Assembly (NCBI RefSeq): GCF_003284725.1
Contig: NZ_PGTO01000003.1
Location: 1-64,000, forward strand
Reading direction: 5' to 3'
Length of the DNA: 64,000 nt
Origin: Paramagnetospirillum kuznetsovii
Lineage (GTDB): Bacteria > Pseudomonadota > Alphaproteobacteria > Rhodospirillales > Magnetospirillaceae
The notes under the pieces were generated by a model, which saw only the letters and a list, made by a program, of their open reading frames with translations, made no database searches and had not been told where the DNA came from. Position numbers and translations under genes: made by a program. Positions 27,540-38,772 of the stretch are shown one piece after another (within the stretch, counting starts at the first letter, position 1; each line of letters starts with the position of its first letter).

Positions 27540-29204
27540 GTGAACGCATTACTGCAGATGCTGCGCGGCCTTGGCCCCATGCGCCTGGCCGCCATTGCTG
27601 GCGTCGGTGTCAGCATCCTGGGCTTCTTCATCTACCTGATGAGCCGCGTCGCGGCGCCTCAGATGGAACTGCTGTACGGCGATCTCGATCTGGCCGATTC
27701 CAAGCAGATCATCGAGAAGCTGACCACCGATAAGATTCCTTACGAGCTGCGCAAGGACGGCACCGAGGTCTGGGTGCCCAAGGACCGCAAGCTGGACCTG
27801 CGCGTTCGCATGGCCGAACAGGCGCTGCCCTCGGGCGGCCGCATGGCGGGTTACGAGCTGTTCGACAAGCAGGACGCGCTGGGCGCCACCAGCTTCCAGC
27901 AGAACATCACCATGGTCCGCGCCCTGGAAGGCGAACTGGCCAAGACCATCCGCTCCATCGACAAGGTCAAGGCGGCCCGCGTCCATCTGGTGCTGCCCAA
28001 GCGCGAGGCCTTTTCGCGCGACACGCAGGAGCCTTCGGCCTCGGTGATCCTGAAGATGCAGGGCAACGGCCGACTGGACAAGGGCCAGACCAGCGCCATC
28101 CAGCACCTGATCGCCGCCGCCGTGCCCAAGATGAAGCCGTCGCGCATCTCCATCATCGACGACAAGGGCACCCTGCTGGCCAAGGGCTTCGAGAACTCCA
28201 AGGAGTATCAGGCCCAATCCGCCGAGGAAATGCGCCTCAACACCGAGGCGCGGCTGGTCAAGACCATCGAGGATCTGCTGGAACGTTCGCTGGGGCCGGG
28301 CCGCGTGCGGGCCGAGGTCACGGTGGACATGGATATGAGCAGCGCCGTGACCACCGAGGAGACCTTCGACCCCGAGACCAAGGTCATCCGCTCGCAGGTC
28401 ACCATCAACGAGGGCGAGCAGAGCCAGGACGCCGAACCGACGCCGGTGACGGTGCAGCAGAACCTGCCCGATCCCAATGCCTCCGCCTCGGGCAATATCC
28501 GCACCTCGACCAAGGCCAACAAGAACCAGGAAACCGTCAATTACGAGATTTCCAGGAAGACCAAGAACACCGTCCGCGAGATGGGCGAGATCCGCAAGGT
28601 TTCCGCCGCCGTCATCGTCGACGGTGTCCGCGATCAATCGGCCGATGGCAAGCAGACCGCCTACCGCGACCGGACGCCCGAGGAACTGGCCCAGATCGAG
28701 GCGCTGGTGAAGTCGGCCATCGGCTTCACCAAGGATCGCGACGATCAGGTCAAGGTCGCCTCCATGCCCTTCTACAAGGGCGAGGAATTGTTGCAGGCCG
28801 AGGAACCGGGCGACTTCATCTTCGGCATGCGCCGCGAATTCGTCGAGAAGGTGGCGTCCAACCTGGGCCTGTCCGTGGTCGCCATCCTGTTCCTGCTGTT
28901 GGTGCTGCGCCCGCTTATCAGCCGCGCCATCGAGTCCATGCAGGGCCAGGTCGGCCCCGACGGCCGTCGCCTGCTGACCGCCGAGGGCGGCTCCATGCCG
29001 CAACTGACCGGCCCCGGCGCCGTGGCCATGGCCGCGCCGGGCTTAGGGGGCGAGGAAGAAGTCATCGCCGACGAATTGATCGACATCGACAAGGTGGAAG
29101 GCCGCGTCAAGGCTTCCTCTATCCGCAAGATCGGCGAAATCGTCGAGAAGCACCCGGAAGAAGCCCTGTCCATCATCCGCAACTGGCTCTACCAGGAAGC
29201 TTGA
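27540..29204 (+). CDS. fliF: Flagellar MS-ring protein FliF
   Basis: Inner-membrane protein of 554 aa with a transmembrane helix near each end (about residues 17-38 and 440-460), a YscJ-like periplasmic region (PQMELLYGDLDLADSKQI, VRVHL-type ring-building motifs) and a cytoplasmic C-terminal tail that binds FliG. It forms the MS ring on which the motor and export gate assemble. The start is GTG with GGAG five bases upstream. First gene of the flagellar cluster; fliG follows 12 bases later. Confidence 0.96.
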   Translation: MNALLQMLRGLGPMRLAAIAGVGVSILGFFIYLMSRVAAPQMELLYGDLDLADSKQIIEKLTTDKIPYELRKDGTEVWVPKDRKLDLRVRMAEQALPSGGRMAGYELFDKQDALGATSFQQNITMVRALEGELAKTIRSIDKVKAARVHLVLPKREAFSRDTQEPSASVILKMQGNGRLDKGQTSAIQHLIAAAVPKMKPSRISIIDDKGTLLAKGFENSKEYQAQSAEEMRLNTEARLVKTIEDLLERSLGPGRVRAEVTVDMDMSSAVTTEETFDPETKVIRSQVTINEGEQSQDAEPTPVTVQQNLPDPNASASGNIRTSTKANKNQETVNYEISRKTKNTVREMGEIRKVSAAVIVDGVRDQSADGKQTAYRDRTPEELAQIEALVKSAIGFTKDRDDQVKVASMPFYKGEELLQAEEPGDFIFGMRREFVEKVASNLGLSVVAILFLLLVLRPLISRAIESMQGQVGPDGRRLLTAEGGSMPQLTGPGAVAMAAPGLGGEEEVIADELIDIDKVEGRVKASSIRKIGEIVEKHPEEALSIIRNWLYQEA

Positions 29205-29216
29205 TAGGAAACCGCC

Positions 29217-30236
29217 ATGGGTCGCGTCAAAGAAGACTATCGCAGCCTCACCGGCCCCCAGAAGGCCGCCATGTTCATGCTGTCGCTCAACGAGGAACAC
29301 TCGGCCAAGCTGTTCGGCATGCTGGGCGACGATGAGATCAAGGAACTGTCCCAGATCATGGCGTCCTTGGGCACGGTGTCCTCCAATCTGGTGGAACGGG
29401 TCTTCGTGGAATTCGCCGACGCCCTGTCGTCCACCGGCTCGCTGACGGGTACCTTCGACACCACCGAACGGCTGCTGATGAAGTCCATCCCCAAGGACCG
29501 CGTCGCCGCCATCATGGAAGAAATCCGCGGCCCCGCCGGCCGTACCATGTGGGACAAGCTGGGCAACGTCTCCGAGCAGGTGCTGGCCAACTACCTGAAG
29601 AACGAATACCCGCAGACCGTCGCGGTGGTGCTGTCCAAGATCAAGCCGGACCACGCCGCCCGCGTGCTGGCGGTGCTGCCGGAAAACTTCGCCATGGAAG
29701 TCATTATGCGCATGCTGCGCATGGAAGTGGTGCAGAAGGAAGTGCTGGACGGCATCGAAAAGACCCTGAGGAGCGAGTTCATGACCAATCTGGCCCGCAC
29801 CCAGCGCCGCGACTCCCACGAACTCATGGCCGACATCTTCAACAACCTGGACCGCAATACCGAGAACCGCTTCATGTCGGCCCTGGAAGAGCGCAACCGG
29901 GAAAGCTCGGAAAAGATCAAGGCCCTCATGTTCACCTTCGACGACCTCATCCGTCTGGATGCGGCCGGTGTCCAGGTGCTGCTGCGCTCGGTGGAAAAGG
30001 ACAAGCTGGCCATCGCCCTCAAGGGCGGCGCGGACGCGGTCAAGGAACTGTTCTTCAAGAATATGTCCGAACGCGCGGGCAAGATGCTGCGCGAGGACAT
30101 GGAAGCCCTCGGACCGGTGCGCCTGCGCGACGTGGATCAGGCCCAGGCCGCCATCGTGGTCATGGCCAAGGAACTGGCGGCCTCCGGCCAGTTGGTCATC
30201 TCCGAAGGCCGCGAGGAAGACGAACTGGTGTACTAA
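29217..30236 (+). CDS. fliG: Flagellar motor switch protein FliG
   Basis: Rotor protein of 339 aa. An N-terminal domain ([14 protein letters not shown]) binds FliF, a middle armadillo domain has the [23 protein letters not shown] core with the EHPQ-like motif, and the C-terminal domain carries charged torque-generating residues in the [25 protein letters not shown] region. It is co-transcribed with fliF. A 78-base hairpin-containing gap separates it from fliH. Confidence 0.96.
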   Translation: MGRVKEDYRSLTGPQKAAMFMLSLNEEHSAKLFGMLGDDEIKELSQIMASLGTVSSNLVERVFVEFADALSSTGSLTGTFDTTERLLMKSIPKDRVAAIMEEIRGPAGRTMWDKLGNVSEQVLANYLKNEYPQTVAVVLSKIKPDHAARVLAVLPENFAMEVIMRMLRMEVVQKEVLDGIEKTLRSEFMTNLARTQRRDSHELMADIFNNLDRNTENRFMSALEERNRESSEKIKALMFTFDDLIRLDAAGVQVLLRSVEKDKLAIALKGGADAVKELFFKNMSERAGKMLREDMEALGPVRLRDVDQAQAAIVVMAKELAASGQLVISEGREEDELVY

Positions 30237-30314
30237 GCCGCGTCACTCGCGCGGGGCAAAGGCCAAGGGGAACGAGTCCCCGCGGGCGATTGAAGCGAAT
30301 GATTTAGGACTCTT

Positions 30315-30989
30315 ATGGCCTACAAGAAGTACATGTTCGACCTGGATTTCGGCCCGCCCTCGACAAGAGCGAAGGCGGCCGAAACGGCCATGCCCGAACA
30401 GGACGACGAGGCCGAGCCGGAAGCGCCGCCGCCGCCCACCTTCACCGAGGAAGACCTCCAGGTGGTGCGCGAGGCCGCCTATGAGGAAGGCCATGGCGCG
30501 GGTATCGCCGAAGCCACCGCCAGCGCCGAGGCGCAACTGGCCGAAGCCATGACCCGATTGACCGGGGCGGTGGAAGGGCTGCGCGACGCCCAGGAACATT
30601 CCGCCGACGAGGCCCAGCGTGTCGCCGCCCGCGTCGCCATGGCCGTTCTGAAAAAGGTGCTGCCCGCCGCCTGCGAGGAACACGCCTTTGAAGAGGTGGT
30701 CCGCACCGTGCAGGAATGCTTCGGCCAGGTGCTCGACGAGCCGCGCATCATCGTGCGCACCGATGCCGAACTGGTGGATCCGGTGCGTGAACGGCTGGAA
30801 ACGGTGGCGGTCATGCACGGTTTCGAAGGCCGCGTGGTGGTCCAGGCCGACCCTCGCCTGGAACGCGGCGATTGCCGGGTGGAATGGGCGGACGGCGGCG
30901 CCGAACGCGACCAGGCCCGCCTGATCGCCGATATCGAGGCGGCGGTGGAACGCTCCCTGGCTCCGCCTGAACGACGGGCCGAGGGTTGA
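30315..30989 (+). CDS. fliH: Flagellar assembly protein FliH
   Basis: Export-apparatus stator of 224 aa that regulates the FliI ATPase. An N-terminal proline/acid-rich part is followed by EEDLQVVREAAYEEGHGAGIAEA, a typical FliH YxxG/GxxxG stretch, and an HrpE/YscL-like C-terminal domain (RVAMAVLKKVLP, DPRLERGDCRVEW). The fliI gene is not adjacent in this window. The position between fliG and fliN supports the assignment. Confidence 0.87.
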   Translation: MAYKKYMFDLDFGPPSTRAKAAETAMPEQDDEAEPEAPPPPTFTEEDLQVVREAAYEEGHGAGIAEATASAEAQLAEAMTRLTGAVEGLRDAQEHSADEAQRVAARVAMAVLKKVLPAACEEHAFEEVVRTVQECFGQVLDEPRIIVRTDAELVDPVRERLETVAVMHGFEGRVVVQADPRLERGDCRVEWADGGAERDQARLIADIEAAVERSLAPPERRAEG

Positions 30990-31029
30990 GGGATTTATTT
31001 CCGGCTGAATGCCGGATGTGGAGGATGAC

Positions 31030-31353
31030 ATGGCAGATTTCGAGCTGAGCGACTTCAAGGCCGAAGGCGAGGAACAGCGCGGCGATATTCCCGACGTCCC
31101 CAGGTCGGCCCGTGACCTCGAGGCGGTCTACGACATTCCTGTCCAGGTCTCGGCGGTGCTCGGCAAGGCCACCATGCAGGTCAACCAACTGCTGAAGCTG
31201 GGACGCGGCGCCGTGGTGGAGCTGGACCGCAAGGTGGGCGAGGCCATCGACATCTACGTCAACAACCGCCTGGTGGCGCGTGGCGAGGTGGTGGTGGTCG
31301 AGGATCGCCTGGGCGTGACCATGACGGAAATCATCAAGACCGAACGCGCTTGA
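31030..31353 (+). CDS. fliN: Flagellar motor switch protein FliN
   Basis: C-ring protein of 107 aa. An acidic N-terminus precedes a canonical SpoA domain: DIPVQVSAVLGKATMQVNQL, LGRGAVVELDRKVGE, DIYVNNRLVARGEVVVV and ERLGV/T-like GVTMTEI. GGAGG at 31019-31023 points to the ATG at 31030 rather than 31009. It lies between fliH and the flbD-like regulator. Confidence 0.95.
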   Translation: MADFELSDFKAEGEEQRGDIPDVPRSARDLEAVYDIPVQVSAVLGKATMQVNQLLKLGRGAVVELDRKVGEAIDIYVNNRLVARGEVVVVEDRLGVTMTEIIKTERA

Positions 31354-31384
31354 GCGCGATCGCGACGGACGGGAGACGGACGAC

Positions 31385-32758
<1,374 letters not shown>

Positions 32759-32785
32759 CAATGATTCAACAGCAGGGCGGGTATC

Positions 32786-34900
32786 ATGGCTGAGGGTCAG
32801 GCTGGCGGCGGCGCGGACACCGCGCGGGCATTTCTCGATCGCCTGAATTCAGCGGTCCAGCGCGGCGACGTCGGCCTGGCGCTGGGCGTCATCCTGATCC
32901 TGATGGTGCTGATCCTGCCGCTGCCGCCTTGGGCGCTGGATGTGGGTCTCGCCCTGTCGCTGACCATGGCGGTGCTGATCCTGATGGTCTCGATCTTCAT
33001 CGAGAAGCCGTTGCAGTTCAGCTCGTACCCCACCGTCTTGCTGATCACCACCCTGATCCGGCTGTCGCTCAATCTGGCATCGACCCGCCTGATCCTGGCC
33101 CACGGCCATGAAGGCGTCGAGGGTGCGGGCCGGGTTATCGCCGCCTTCGCCAGCTTCATCATGAGCGGCAATTTCGTCATCGGCATTATCGTCTTCGCCA
33201 TCCTGGTGATCGTCAATTTCGTGGTCATCACCAAGGGTTCCGGCCGTATCGCCGAAGTGGCGGCCCGCTTCAATTTGGACGCCATGCCGGGCAAGCAGAT
33301 GGCCATCGACGCCGATCTGTCGGCCGGTCTGTGCGACGAGCCCACGGCGCGCAAGCGTCGCTCCGAACTGGAACAGGAATCCGCCTTCTTCGGCGCCATG
33401 GACGGCGCGTCCAAATTCGTGCGCGGCGACGCCGTCGCCGGTCTGCTGATCACCTCCATCAACATCATCGGCGGCATGATCATCGGCATGGCGCAGAACG
33501 GCCTGACCTTCAGCCAGGCCGCCGACGTCTATACCAAGCTGACCGTGGGTGAAGGCCTCGTCACCCAGGTTCCCGCCCTGATCGTCTCGGTGTCGGCCGG
33601 TATGCTGGTCACCAAGGCGGGCGTCCCCGACGCGGTGGACAAGGCCCTGTTCGACCAGTTGGCGGGCTATCCCCGCGCCGTCGGCATGGCCGGAGCGCTG
33701 ATGAGCTTCATGGCGCTGGTCCCCAACATGCCCTTCGTGCCCTTCGCCCTGTTGGGCATCAGCATGGGGGTCGCGGCGTATTTCCTCGACCAAAGCCAGC
33801 GGGTCAAGACGGAGAAGGCGGCGGCGGCCGAGGCCTCGCAGGCCATGCAGCAGGCGCCGGTGGCGGAAGAGCCCATCGCCACGGCGCTGCGCATCGACCA
33901 TGTGCGCCTGGAGCTGGGCTACGGCCTGCTGCAACTGATCAACAACCCCAAGGGTCAGCGCCTGACCGACCAGATCAAGAGCTTGCGCCGCGCCGTCGCG
34001 GGCGAGATGGGCTTCGTCATGCCGTCGGTGCGCATCCAGGACAACATGCAGCTACCGGCCAATACCTATGTGGTCTTCGTCAAGGACGTGGAGGCCGGAC
34101 GCGGCGATCTGCGCCCCAACATGCTGCTGATCATGGACCCGCGCGGCGAGGAAATCACCCTGCCGGGCGAGAAGACCCGCGAACCCACCTTCGGCCTGCC
34201 CGCCTTGTGGATCGAATCCTCGGTGCGCGAGGAAGCCCTGTTCCGCGGCTATACGGTGGTAGACCCGTCCACCGTGATCACCACCCATCTGACCGAGGTG
34301 ATCAAGGACAACATGTCCGAACTGCTCAGCCATGCCGAGACGCAAAAGCTGCTGGACGAGTTGGACAAGGAGCACCAGAAGCTGGTCACCGAGCTGATCC
34401 CCAGCCAGATGACCATCGGCGGCCTGCAGCGCGTGCTGCAGAACCTGCTGGGCGAACGCATCTCCATCCGCGACCTGCCCACCATCTTGGAAGGCATCGC
34501 CGAGGCCTGCGGCCATACCCGCAACGTCACCATGATCACCGAGCATGTGCGCGCCCGCCTCGCCCGCCAGATTTCCGACAACAATGCGGGCAGCCAGGGC
34601 TTCATTCCGCTGATCACCCTGTCGCCGGAATGGGAACAGGCCTTCGCCGAATCCCTGGTGGGCAGCGGCGAGGAAAAGCAGATTTCCATGGCGCCGTCGC
34701 AGTTGCAGGACTTCATCAACCGGGTGCGCCAGACCTTCGAGCGCTTCGCCATGCAGGGCGAAACTCCGATCCTGCTCACCTCCCCGGTGGTGCGTCCCTA
34801 TGTGCGCTCCATCATCGAACGTTTCCGCCCCATGACGGTGGTCATGAGCCAGTCGGAAATCCACCCCAAGGCCCGCATCAAGACATTGGGGCAGATATGA
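32786..34900 (+). CDS. flhA: Flagellar export gate protein FlhA
   Basis: Type III export gate subunit of 704 aa. About eight transmembrane helices lie in residues 30-330, with the conserved FHIPEP-family cytoplasmic loop (SELEQESAFFGAMDGASKFVRGDA), followed by a ~350-residue cytoplasmic domain that binds chaperones and substrates. It starts 27 bases after flbD. REP palindromes follow before flhF. Confidence 0.97.
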   Translation: MAEGQAGGGADTARAFLDRLNSAVQRGDVGLALGVILILMVLILPLPPWALDVGLALSLTMAVLILMVSIFIEKPLQFSSYPTVLLITTLIRLSLNLASTRLILAHGHEGVEGAGRVIAAFASFIMSGNFVIGIIVFAILVIVNFVVITKGSGRIAEVAARFNLDAMPGKQMAIDADLSAGLCDEPTARKRRSELEQESAFFGAMDGASKFVRGDAVAGLLITSINIIGGMIIGMAQNGLTFSQAADVYTKLTVGEGLVTQVPALIVSVSAGMLVTKAGVPDAVDKALFDQLAGYPRAVGMAGALMSFMALVPNMPFVPFALLGISMGVAAYFLDQSQRVKTEKAAAAEASQAMQQAPVAEEPIATALRIDHVRLELGYGLLQLINNPKGQRLTDQIKSLRRAVAGEMGFVMPSVRIQDNMQLPANTYVVFVKDVEAGRGDLRPNMLLIMDPRGEEITLPGEKTREPTFGLPALWIESSVREEALFRGYTVVDPSTVITTHLTEVIKDNMSELLSHAETQKLLDELDKEHQKLVTELIPSQMTIGGLQRVLQNLLGERISIRDLPTILEGIAEACGHTRNVTMITEHVRARLARQISDNNAGSQGFIPLITLSPEWEQAFAESLVGSGEEKQISMAPSQLQDFINRVRQTFERFAMQGETPILLTSPVVRPYVRSIIERFRPMTVVMSQSEIHPKARIKTLGQI

Positions 34901-34917
34901 CCAGACCGTGGACTCAT

Positions 34918-34979
34918 GCGGGCAGGATGCCCGCGCTCCCAGAACCGCCCCCCATCGGAGCGCGGCCGTCCCGGCCGCA
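34918..34979. repeat. REP pair (BIME-like) between flhA and flhF
   Basis: GCGGGCAGGATGCCCGC and, 20-odd bases on, GCGGCCGTCCCGGCCGC, both next to GAGCGC/GCGCTC. The same pair occurs at 43571-43633, and in reverse and amplified form at 7831-7957. It lies inside the flagellar transcription unit. Confidence 0.85.
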
Positions 34980-35006
34980 TCCTGGCGCAATGAACAGGGC
35001 TAGCCC

Positions 35007-36005
35007 ATGCGCCTGAAATCCTTCACCGCGCCGACCATGGCCGAAGCCATGGAGCTGGTCCGCCAGGAATTGGGCGACGACGCCATCATCGTCTCGACCC
35101 AGCGGGCGGCGGGACAAAAGGGCGTGCGCATCACCGCCGCCCTGGAGCCCGCCGACGCCGATCTGGCCATCGCCGAAATGCTGGAAGACGTTTCGGATTC
35201 CTCGGCCGCCGACGACGTGCGCAAGGCTTTCGCCGATCATGGCGTGCCGCAACGTCTGGCCGACAAGTTGGTCAACGCGGCACGCACCGCCGAACTGAGC
35301 GATCCGACGCTGGCTTGCGCCGCCGCCCTGGAAGCCGGTTTCACCTTCGCCCATCTGCCCGAGCACTCGGCGCCGCGCCCCTTCATGCTGGTTGGGCCCA
35401 ACGGATCAGGCAAGAGCATCGCCGTGGCCAAGCTGGCCGCCCGCTCGGTGCTCAAGCAGCGCCAGGTGGGCGTCATCACCTGCGACAATATCCGCGCCGG
35501 AGCGGTGGAACAGTTGGCCGCTTTCACCAATATCCTGGAACTGGACCTGGTGCGCGCCCGAGGGCCGGAATCCCTGGCCCGCGTGGTGGAGAGCACCAAT
35601 GGCCTGTTCGATCTGGTGCTGATCGATTCGCCCGGCCTCAATCCCTTCAAGCAAAGCGACATGGACTATCTGCAAGCGCTGATCGAAGCCGCCAACGTGG
35701 AGCCCGTGCTGGTCATGGCCGCTGGCGGCGACGCGACGGAAGCCGCCGAAATCGGCCAAGCCTTCGGTGAGGTCGGCGCCACCCGCCTGTTCGCGTCGCG
35801 CCTGGACACCACCCGGCGGCTGGGCGGCGTGCTGGCCTGCGCCGAGTCGGGTCAACTGGCGTTCTGCGACGTGTCGGCTAGCCCCCATGTGGCTTCGGGC
35901 ATCTCGCCCATTTCCTCCATTTCCCTGGCCCGGCTGATCATGCCGCAGGCCCCCATACCCGCCCCCCATGACCAAACATTCTGGACCGAGGCATCGCCAT
36001 CATGA
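35007..36005 (+). CDS. flhF: Flagellar GTPase FlhF, divergent G motifs
   Basis: SRP-family GTPase of 332 aa that places flagella at the pole. The N-terminal 100 residues are the usual FlhF helical and linker region (MRLKSFTAPTMAEAMELVRQ). In the NG domain, G1 reads GPNGSGKS rather than GPTGVGKT, the DxxR motif reads CDNIRAGAVEQL, G3 reads DSPG rather than DTAG, and the TKLD-like motif reads SRLD. Nucleotide binding is still plausible, but hydrolysis or dimerisation may be altered. It overlaps flhG by 4 bases. Confidence 0.88.
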   Translation: MRLKSFTAPTMAEAMELVRQELGDDAIIVSTQRAAGQKGVRITAALEPADADLAIAEMLEDVSDSSAADDVRKAFADHGVPQRLADKLVNAARTAELSDPTLACAAALEAGFTFAHLPEHSAPRPFMLVGPNGSGKSIAVAKLAARSVLKQRQVGVITCDNIRAGAVEQLAAFTNILELDLVRARGPESLARVVESTNGLFDLVLIDSPGLNPFKQSDMDYLQALIEAANVEPVLVMAAGGDATEAAEIGQAFGEVGATRLFASRLDTTRRLGGVLACAESGQLAFCDVSASPHVASGISPISSISLARLIMPQAPIPAPHDQTFWTEASPS

Positions 36006-36799
36006 CCACGACGGAAGCACCCACGCTCGCGCCACGCCCGCCCGTCAGGGCCAGGGGCCGCAATGTCGTCGCCGTCGCCTCGGGCAAGGGCGGTGTCGGC
36101 AAGACATGGTTCTCCATCACCCTGGCCCATACCCTGGCCCGCGCCGGGCAGCGCGTCCTGCTGTTCGACGGCGATCTCGGCCTCGCCAATGTGGACATCC
36201 AACTGGGATTGATGCCCAAGAGCGATCTGGGCAGCGTGGTGGCCGGTCGCCTGACCCTCAATCAGGCGCTGACCCAGTTCCCCGAAGGCGGCTTCGACAT
36301 CATCGCCGGGCGGTCCGGATCGGGCACCCTGGCCAATATTCCGCTGTCGCGTCTCCAGATGCTGGGCGAGGATCTGGTGCTGCTGGCGGGCAATTACGAC
36401 CGGGTGGTGGTGGATCTGGGCGCGGGCGTCGAGAAGACCACCCGCAACTTCTCGCAGCAGGCGGGCACCATCATGGTGGTGACCACCGACGAGCCGACCT
36501 CGCTGACCGACGCCTATGCCTTCATCAAGGTCACCCATATGGAGCGGCCGGGCACCGATATGCGCATCGTGGTGAACATGGCCAATTCCACCCGCGAGGG
36601 CGAGCGCATCTACAACACCCTGCTGAAGGCCTGCGAGGGCTTCCTGAAGATTTCGCCGCCGCTGGCAGGCGTCATCCGCCGCGACCTCAAGGTGCGCGAA
36701 GCCATCCGCAACCAGACCCCGATCATGACGCGCTCGCCCAATGCCGAAGCCGCCGCCGATGTGGAAGCCATCGTCGAACGCCTGATCCGGCCAAGATGA
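36002..36799 (+). CDS. flhG: MinD-like ATPase FlhG/FleN
   Basis: ParA/MinD-type ATPase of 265 aa that controls flagellar number as FlhF's partner. It has a deviant Walker A SGKGGVGKTW, a Walker A' DGDLGLANVD, and switch II-like VVVDLGAGV. The family's N-terminal FlhF-activating peptide (DQA-x-LR type) is not evident; the first 20 residues are Pro/Arg-rich. The ATGA overlap with flhF indicates coupling. A repeat follows. Confidence 0.92.
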   Translation: MTTTEAPTLAPRPPVRARGRNVVAVASGKGGVGKTWFSITLAHTLARAGQRVLLFDGDLGLANVDIQLGLMPKSDLGSVVAGRLTLNQALTQFPEGGFDIIAGRSGSGTLANIPLSRLQMLGEDLVLLAGNYDRVVVDLGAGVEKTTRNFSQQAGTIMVVTTDEPTSLTDAYAFIKVTHMERPGTDMRIVVNMANSTREGERIYNTLLKACEGFLKISPPLAGVIRRDLKVREAIRNQTPIMTRSPNAEAAADVEAIVERLIRPR

Positions 36800-36808
36800 T
36801 GGGAGGGC

Positions 36809-36852
36809 CTCAGTCGCCGGGCGCCGCCCTGGAGCGCGGGCGTCCCGCCCGC
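36809..36852 (+). repeat. Mixed REP elements between flhG and the fliK-like gene
   Basis: CCTCAGTCGCCGGGCG (also at 12234-12249) is joined to GGAGCGCGGGCGTCCCGCCCGC (36831-36852), so members of the two dispersed repeat families sit side by side. Confidence 0.7.
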
Positions 36853-36872
36853 ATCCTCGCGTTGGCGTAATC

Positions 36873-38687
36873 ATGTCCTCCTCCGCCATCCCCCCGGCCC
36901 CGCCGCCCACGCCCGTCCAGACCACGGCGACCGGCAGCGCGGTGCTGACGGTGGTGGTCTCGTCCGGGGCCGAGGCGCTGGCCAAGCTGCCGGCCGGATC
37001 GCTGGTGGCAGCGACCCTGGCGGCGGTGGAATCCAAGACCCTGATCCAGATCAAGACCGCCAGCGGCGAGACATTGGAGCTCCGCCTGCCGCCCAATCTT
37101 GCGCTTCCGGAAAACGCCGAGCTCAGCCTTCAGACCGTCTCGCAAGGTGGTGGGCTGGCCCTTAAGCTATTGGCGGTCAATGGCCGTCCCTTCCCCTTCG
37201 GCCCGCAATTGGGCGGTGGCCTGCCCGGCGCGGGCGGCCTTTTGCTGCCCGATCTCCAGGGCCCCGGCATCGGCGGCAAGGCGGGCGCGGCGCTGGGAGC
37301 GGGCCAAGGCAGCGCCGCCGCTTTCGGCGTCCCTCCGACCAATGCCCTGGCGGCGGGAGCCGGGCAGCCGCAGCCTCCGCTGGGGCTAACCGCCACCGTC
37401 ATCCGCCCCGCCCCCGCCGGATCGGTGATGCCGCCGCCCGGAAGCCCCCTCGCCACCATGCAAGGCGCCCAAGCGGCAACACCGCCGCCGGGCTTCGCCG
37501 ACTTGGCGCCGGGAACCCAGATGACCGTTCGAATCGCTGGAATCGTGCCGCCGGGTGCCGGAGCACCGGTACCGCCATTGCCTGGCCAGGGGCAGCAGGG
37601 CCAACCGCAATCCCAAACCGGTTCTCAGCAGCAGCAACCGCAATCGCAGACTCCCCCGTCGCCGCCGACCGGACCGCAATCCGCCGGGCCGAGCGGCGCG
37701 GCCCCGGCTTTCCCCAACTCCCCCCTGGCCCCTACCCCCGGAGGCGGCCAGCCCGCGACGCCGACCGCGACGGTGCCGCAGCAAAGCGTGCCGCCCGGCG
37801 CCACCGCGGCCACGGCCAGCCCGACCCAGCCGGTGCAGTTGAGCGGCCCCGTCGTGTCCCATTCGCCGGGAGGCACCGCCATGGTGCAGACCCAGGCCGG
37901 ACTGGTCTCGCTGCCCAGCGGTCCCAATATCGCGGTGGGCAGCACCCTTCAGTTGGATGTGGTCGCGCCGCCCGTACCGCCGCCGCCCTCCACTTCGGCG
38001 GCCGCCTCGGAAGGTCAGGGGCTTGGTCCGGGCGGCTGGCCGACCCTGTCCAGCGCGGTGGATAGTCTGGCCCAATTGGACCGTCAAACCGCCGACCAAC
38101 TGGTCAGAATGATTCCGCAAGCCAATGTCCGGCTGGCCGCCGCCATGTCCATCTTCGCGGGCGCGGTGCGCTCGGGCGATTTCAAGCTATTGGCCAGCGA
38201 CGGCGTTACCCGTGGCCTTGATCGAGCCGGACGGCGCGATCTGGCCGAGCGTCTCAAAAAGGATTTCCTGGCGCTGACCGAGGAGGCCGAGAGACCGCGA
38301 GGCGACGGCGAATGGCGGGCCATCACCCTGCCCTTCGCCCATGGCGCCCAGGTGGATCCTGTCCGGCTTTACGTCCAGCGCGTCTCGGGCGAGGACAAGA
38401 CCAAGGGCGGCGCCAAGGGCCAGGAGCAACGCTTCATCCTCGAGGTGGAGATGAGCCGCCTGGGCCGTCTCCAGTTCGACGGCCTGGTCCAGAAGGACAC
38501 CAAGCGATTCGACCTGATCATCCGCAGCGCCCACCCCCTGGGGCCGGAGATCTGCCGCGATATCTCGGGCATCTTCGCCGAATGCGCCCAGCTGACCGGG
38601 ATCAAGGGCGCCGTCGGCTTCCAGTCCGGCCGCGCCTTCGTGGAACTGCCGCCCTGCGACGCCCAAGGCACCCGGATCATGGTATAG
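36873..38687 (+). CDS. FliK-like flagellar hook-length control protein
   Basis: Protein of 604 aa. An N-terminal ordered segment (about 20-110) is followed by a long Pro/Gly/Gln-rich disordered region (about 115-380, with PPGAG, QQQQPQSQTPPSPP) and an ordered C-terminal domain (about 430-600; RFILEVEMSRLGRLQFDGLV, PLGPEICRDISGIFAECAQLTGIKGAVGF) that resembles the FliK C-terminal hook-cap switch domain. Position at the end of the flagellar cluster supports this. The disordered ruler fits the family, but the sequence match I can see is limited, so the symbol is left blank. Confidence 0.65.
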   Translation: MSSSAIPPAPPPTPVQTTATGSAVLTVVVSSGAEALAKLPAGSLVAATLAAVESKTLIQIKTASGETLELRLPPNLALPENAELSLQTVSQGGGLALKLLAVNGRPFPFGPQLGGGLPGAGGLLLPDLQGPGIGGKAGAALGAGQGSAAAFGVPPTNALAAGAGQPQPPLGLTATVIRPAPAGSVMPPPGSPLATMQGAQAATPPPGFADLAPGTQMTVRIAGIVPPGAGAPVPPLPGQGQQGQPQSQTGSQQQQPQSQTPPSPPTGPQSAGPSGAAPAFPNSPLAPTPGGGQPATPTATVPQQSVPPGATAATASPTQPVQLSGPVVSHSPGGTAMVQTQAGLVSLPSGPNIAVGSTLQLDVVAPPVPPPPSTSAAASEGQGLGPGGWPTLSSAVDSLAQLDRQTADQLVRMIPQANVRLAAAMSIFAGAVRSGDFKLLASDGVTRGLDRAGRRDLAERLKKDFLALTEEAERPRGDGEWRAITLPFAHGAQVDPVRLYVQRVSGEDKTKGGAKGQEQRFILEVEMSRLGRLQFDGLVQKDTKRFDLIIRSAHPLGPEICRDISGIFAECAQLTGIKGAVGFQSGRAFVELPPCDAQGTRIMV

Positions 38688-38772
38688 TCGGCGGCCGACG
38701 ATAGGCTGAATCTTTTGAAAAGCGGCATGGACCTTGCAGAACAATCCACAGGATCCTGATGCGAAGCCTCCC

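Noticed and set aside
27549-29003. Long open frame of 484 codons on the minus strand
   Set aside because: It is antisense to fliF across nearly its whole length and is His/Gln/Gly/Leu-rich, typical of the mirror frame of a GC-rich gene. The same applies to many long antisense frames, such as those at 2369-3988, 21009-22703, 23155-25635 and 51958-54081.
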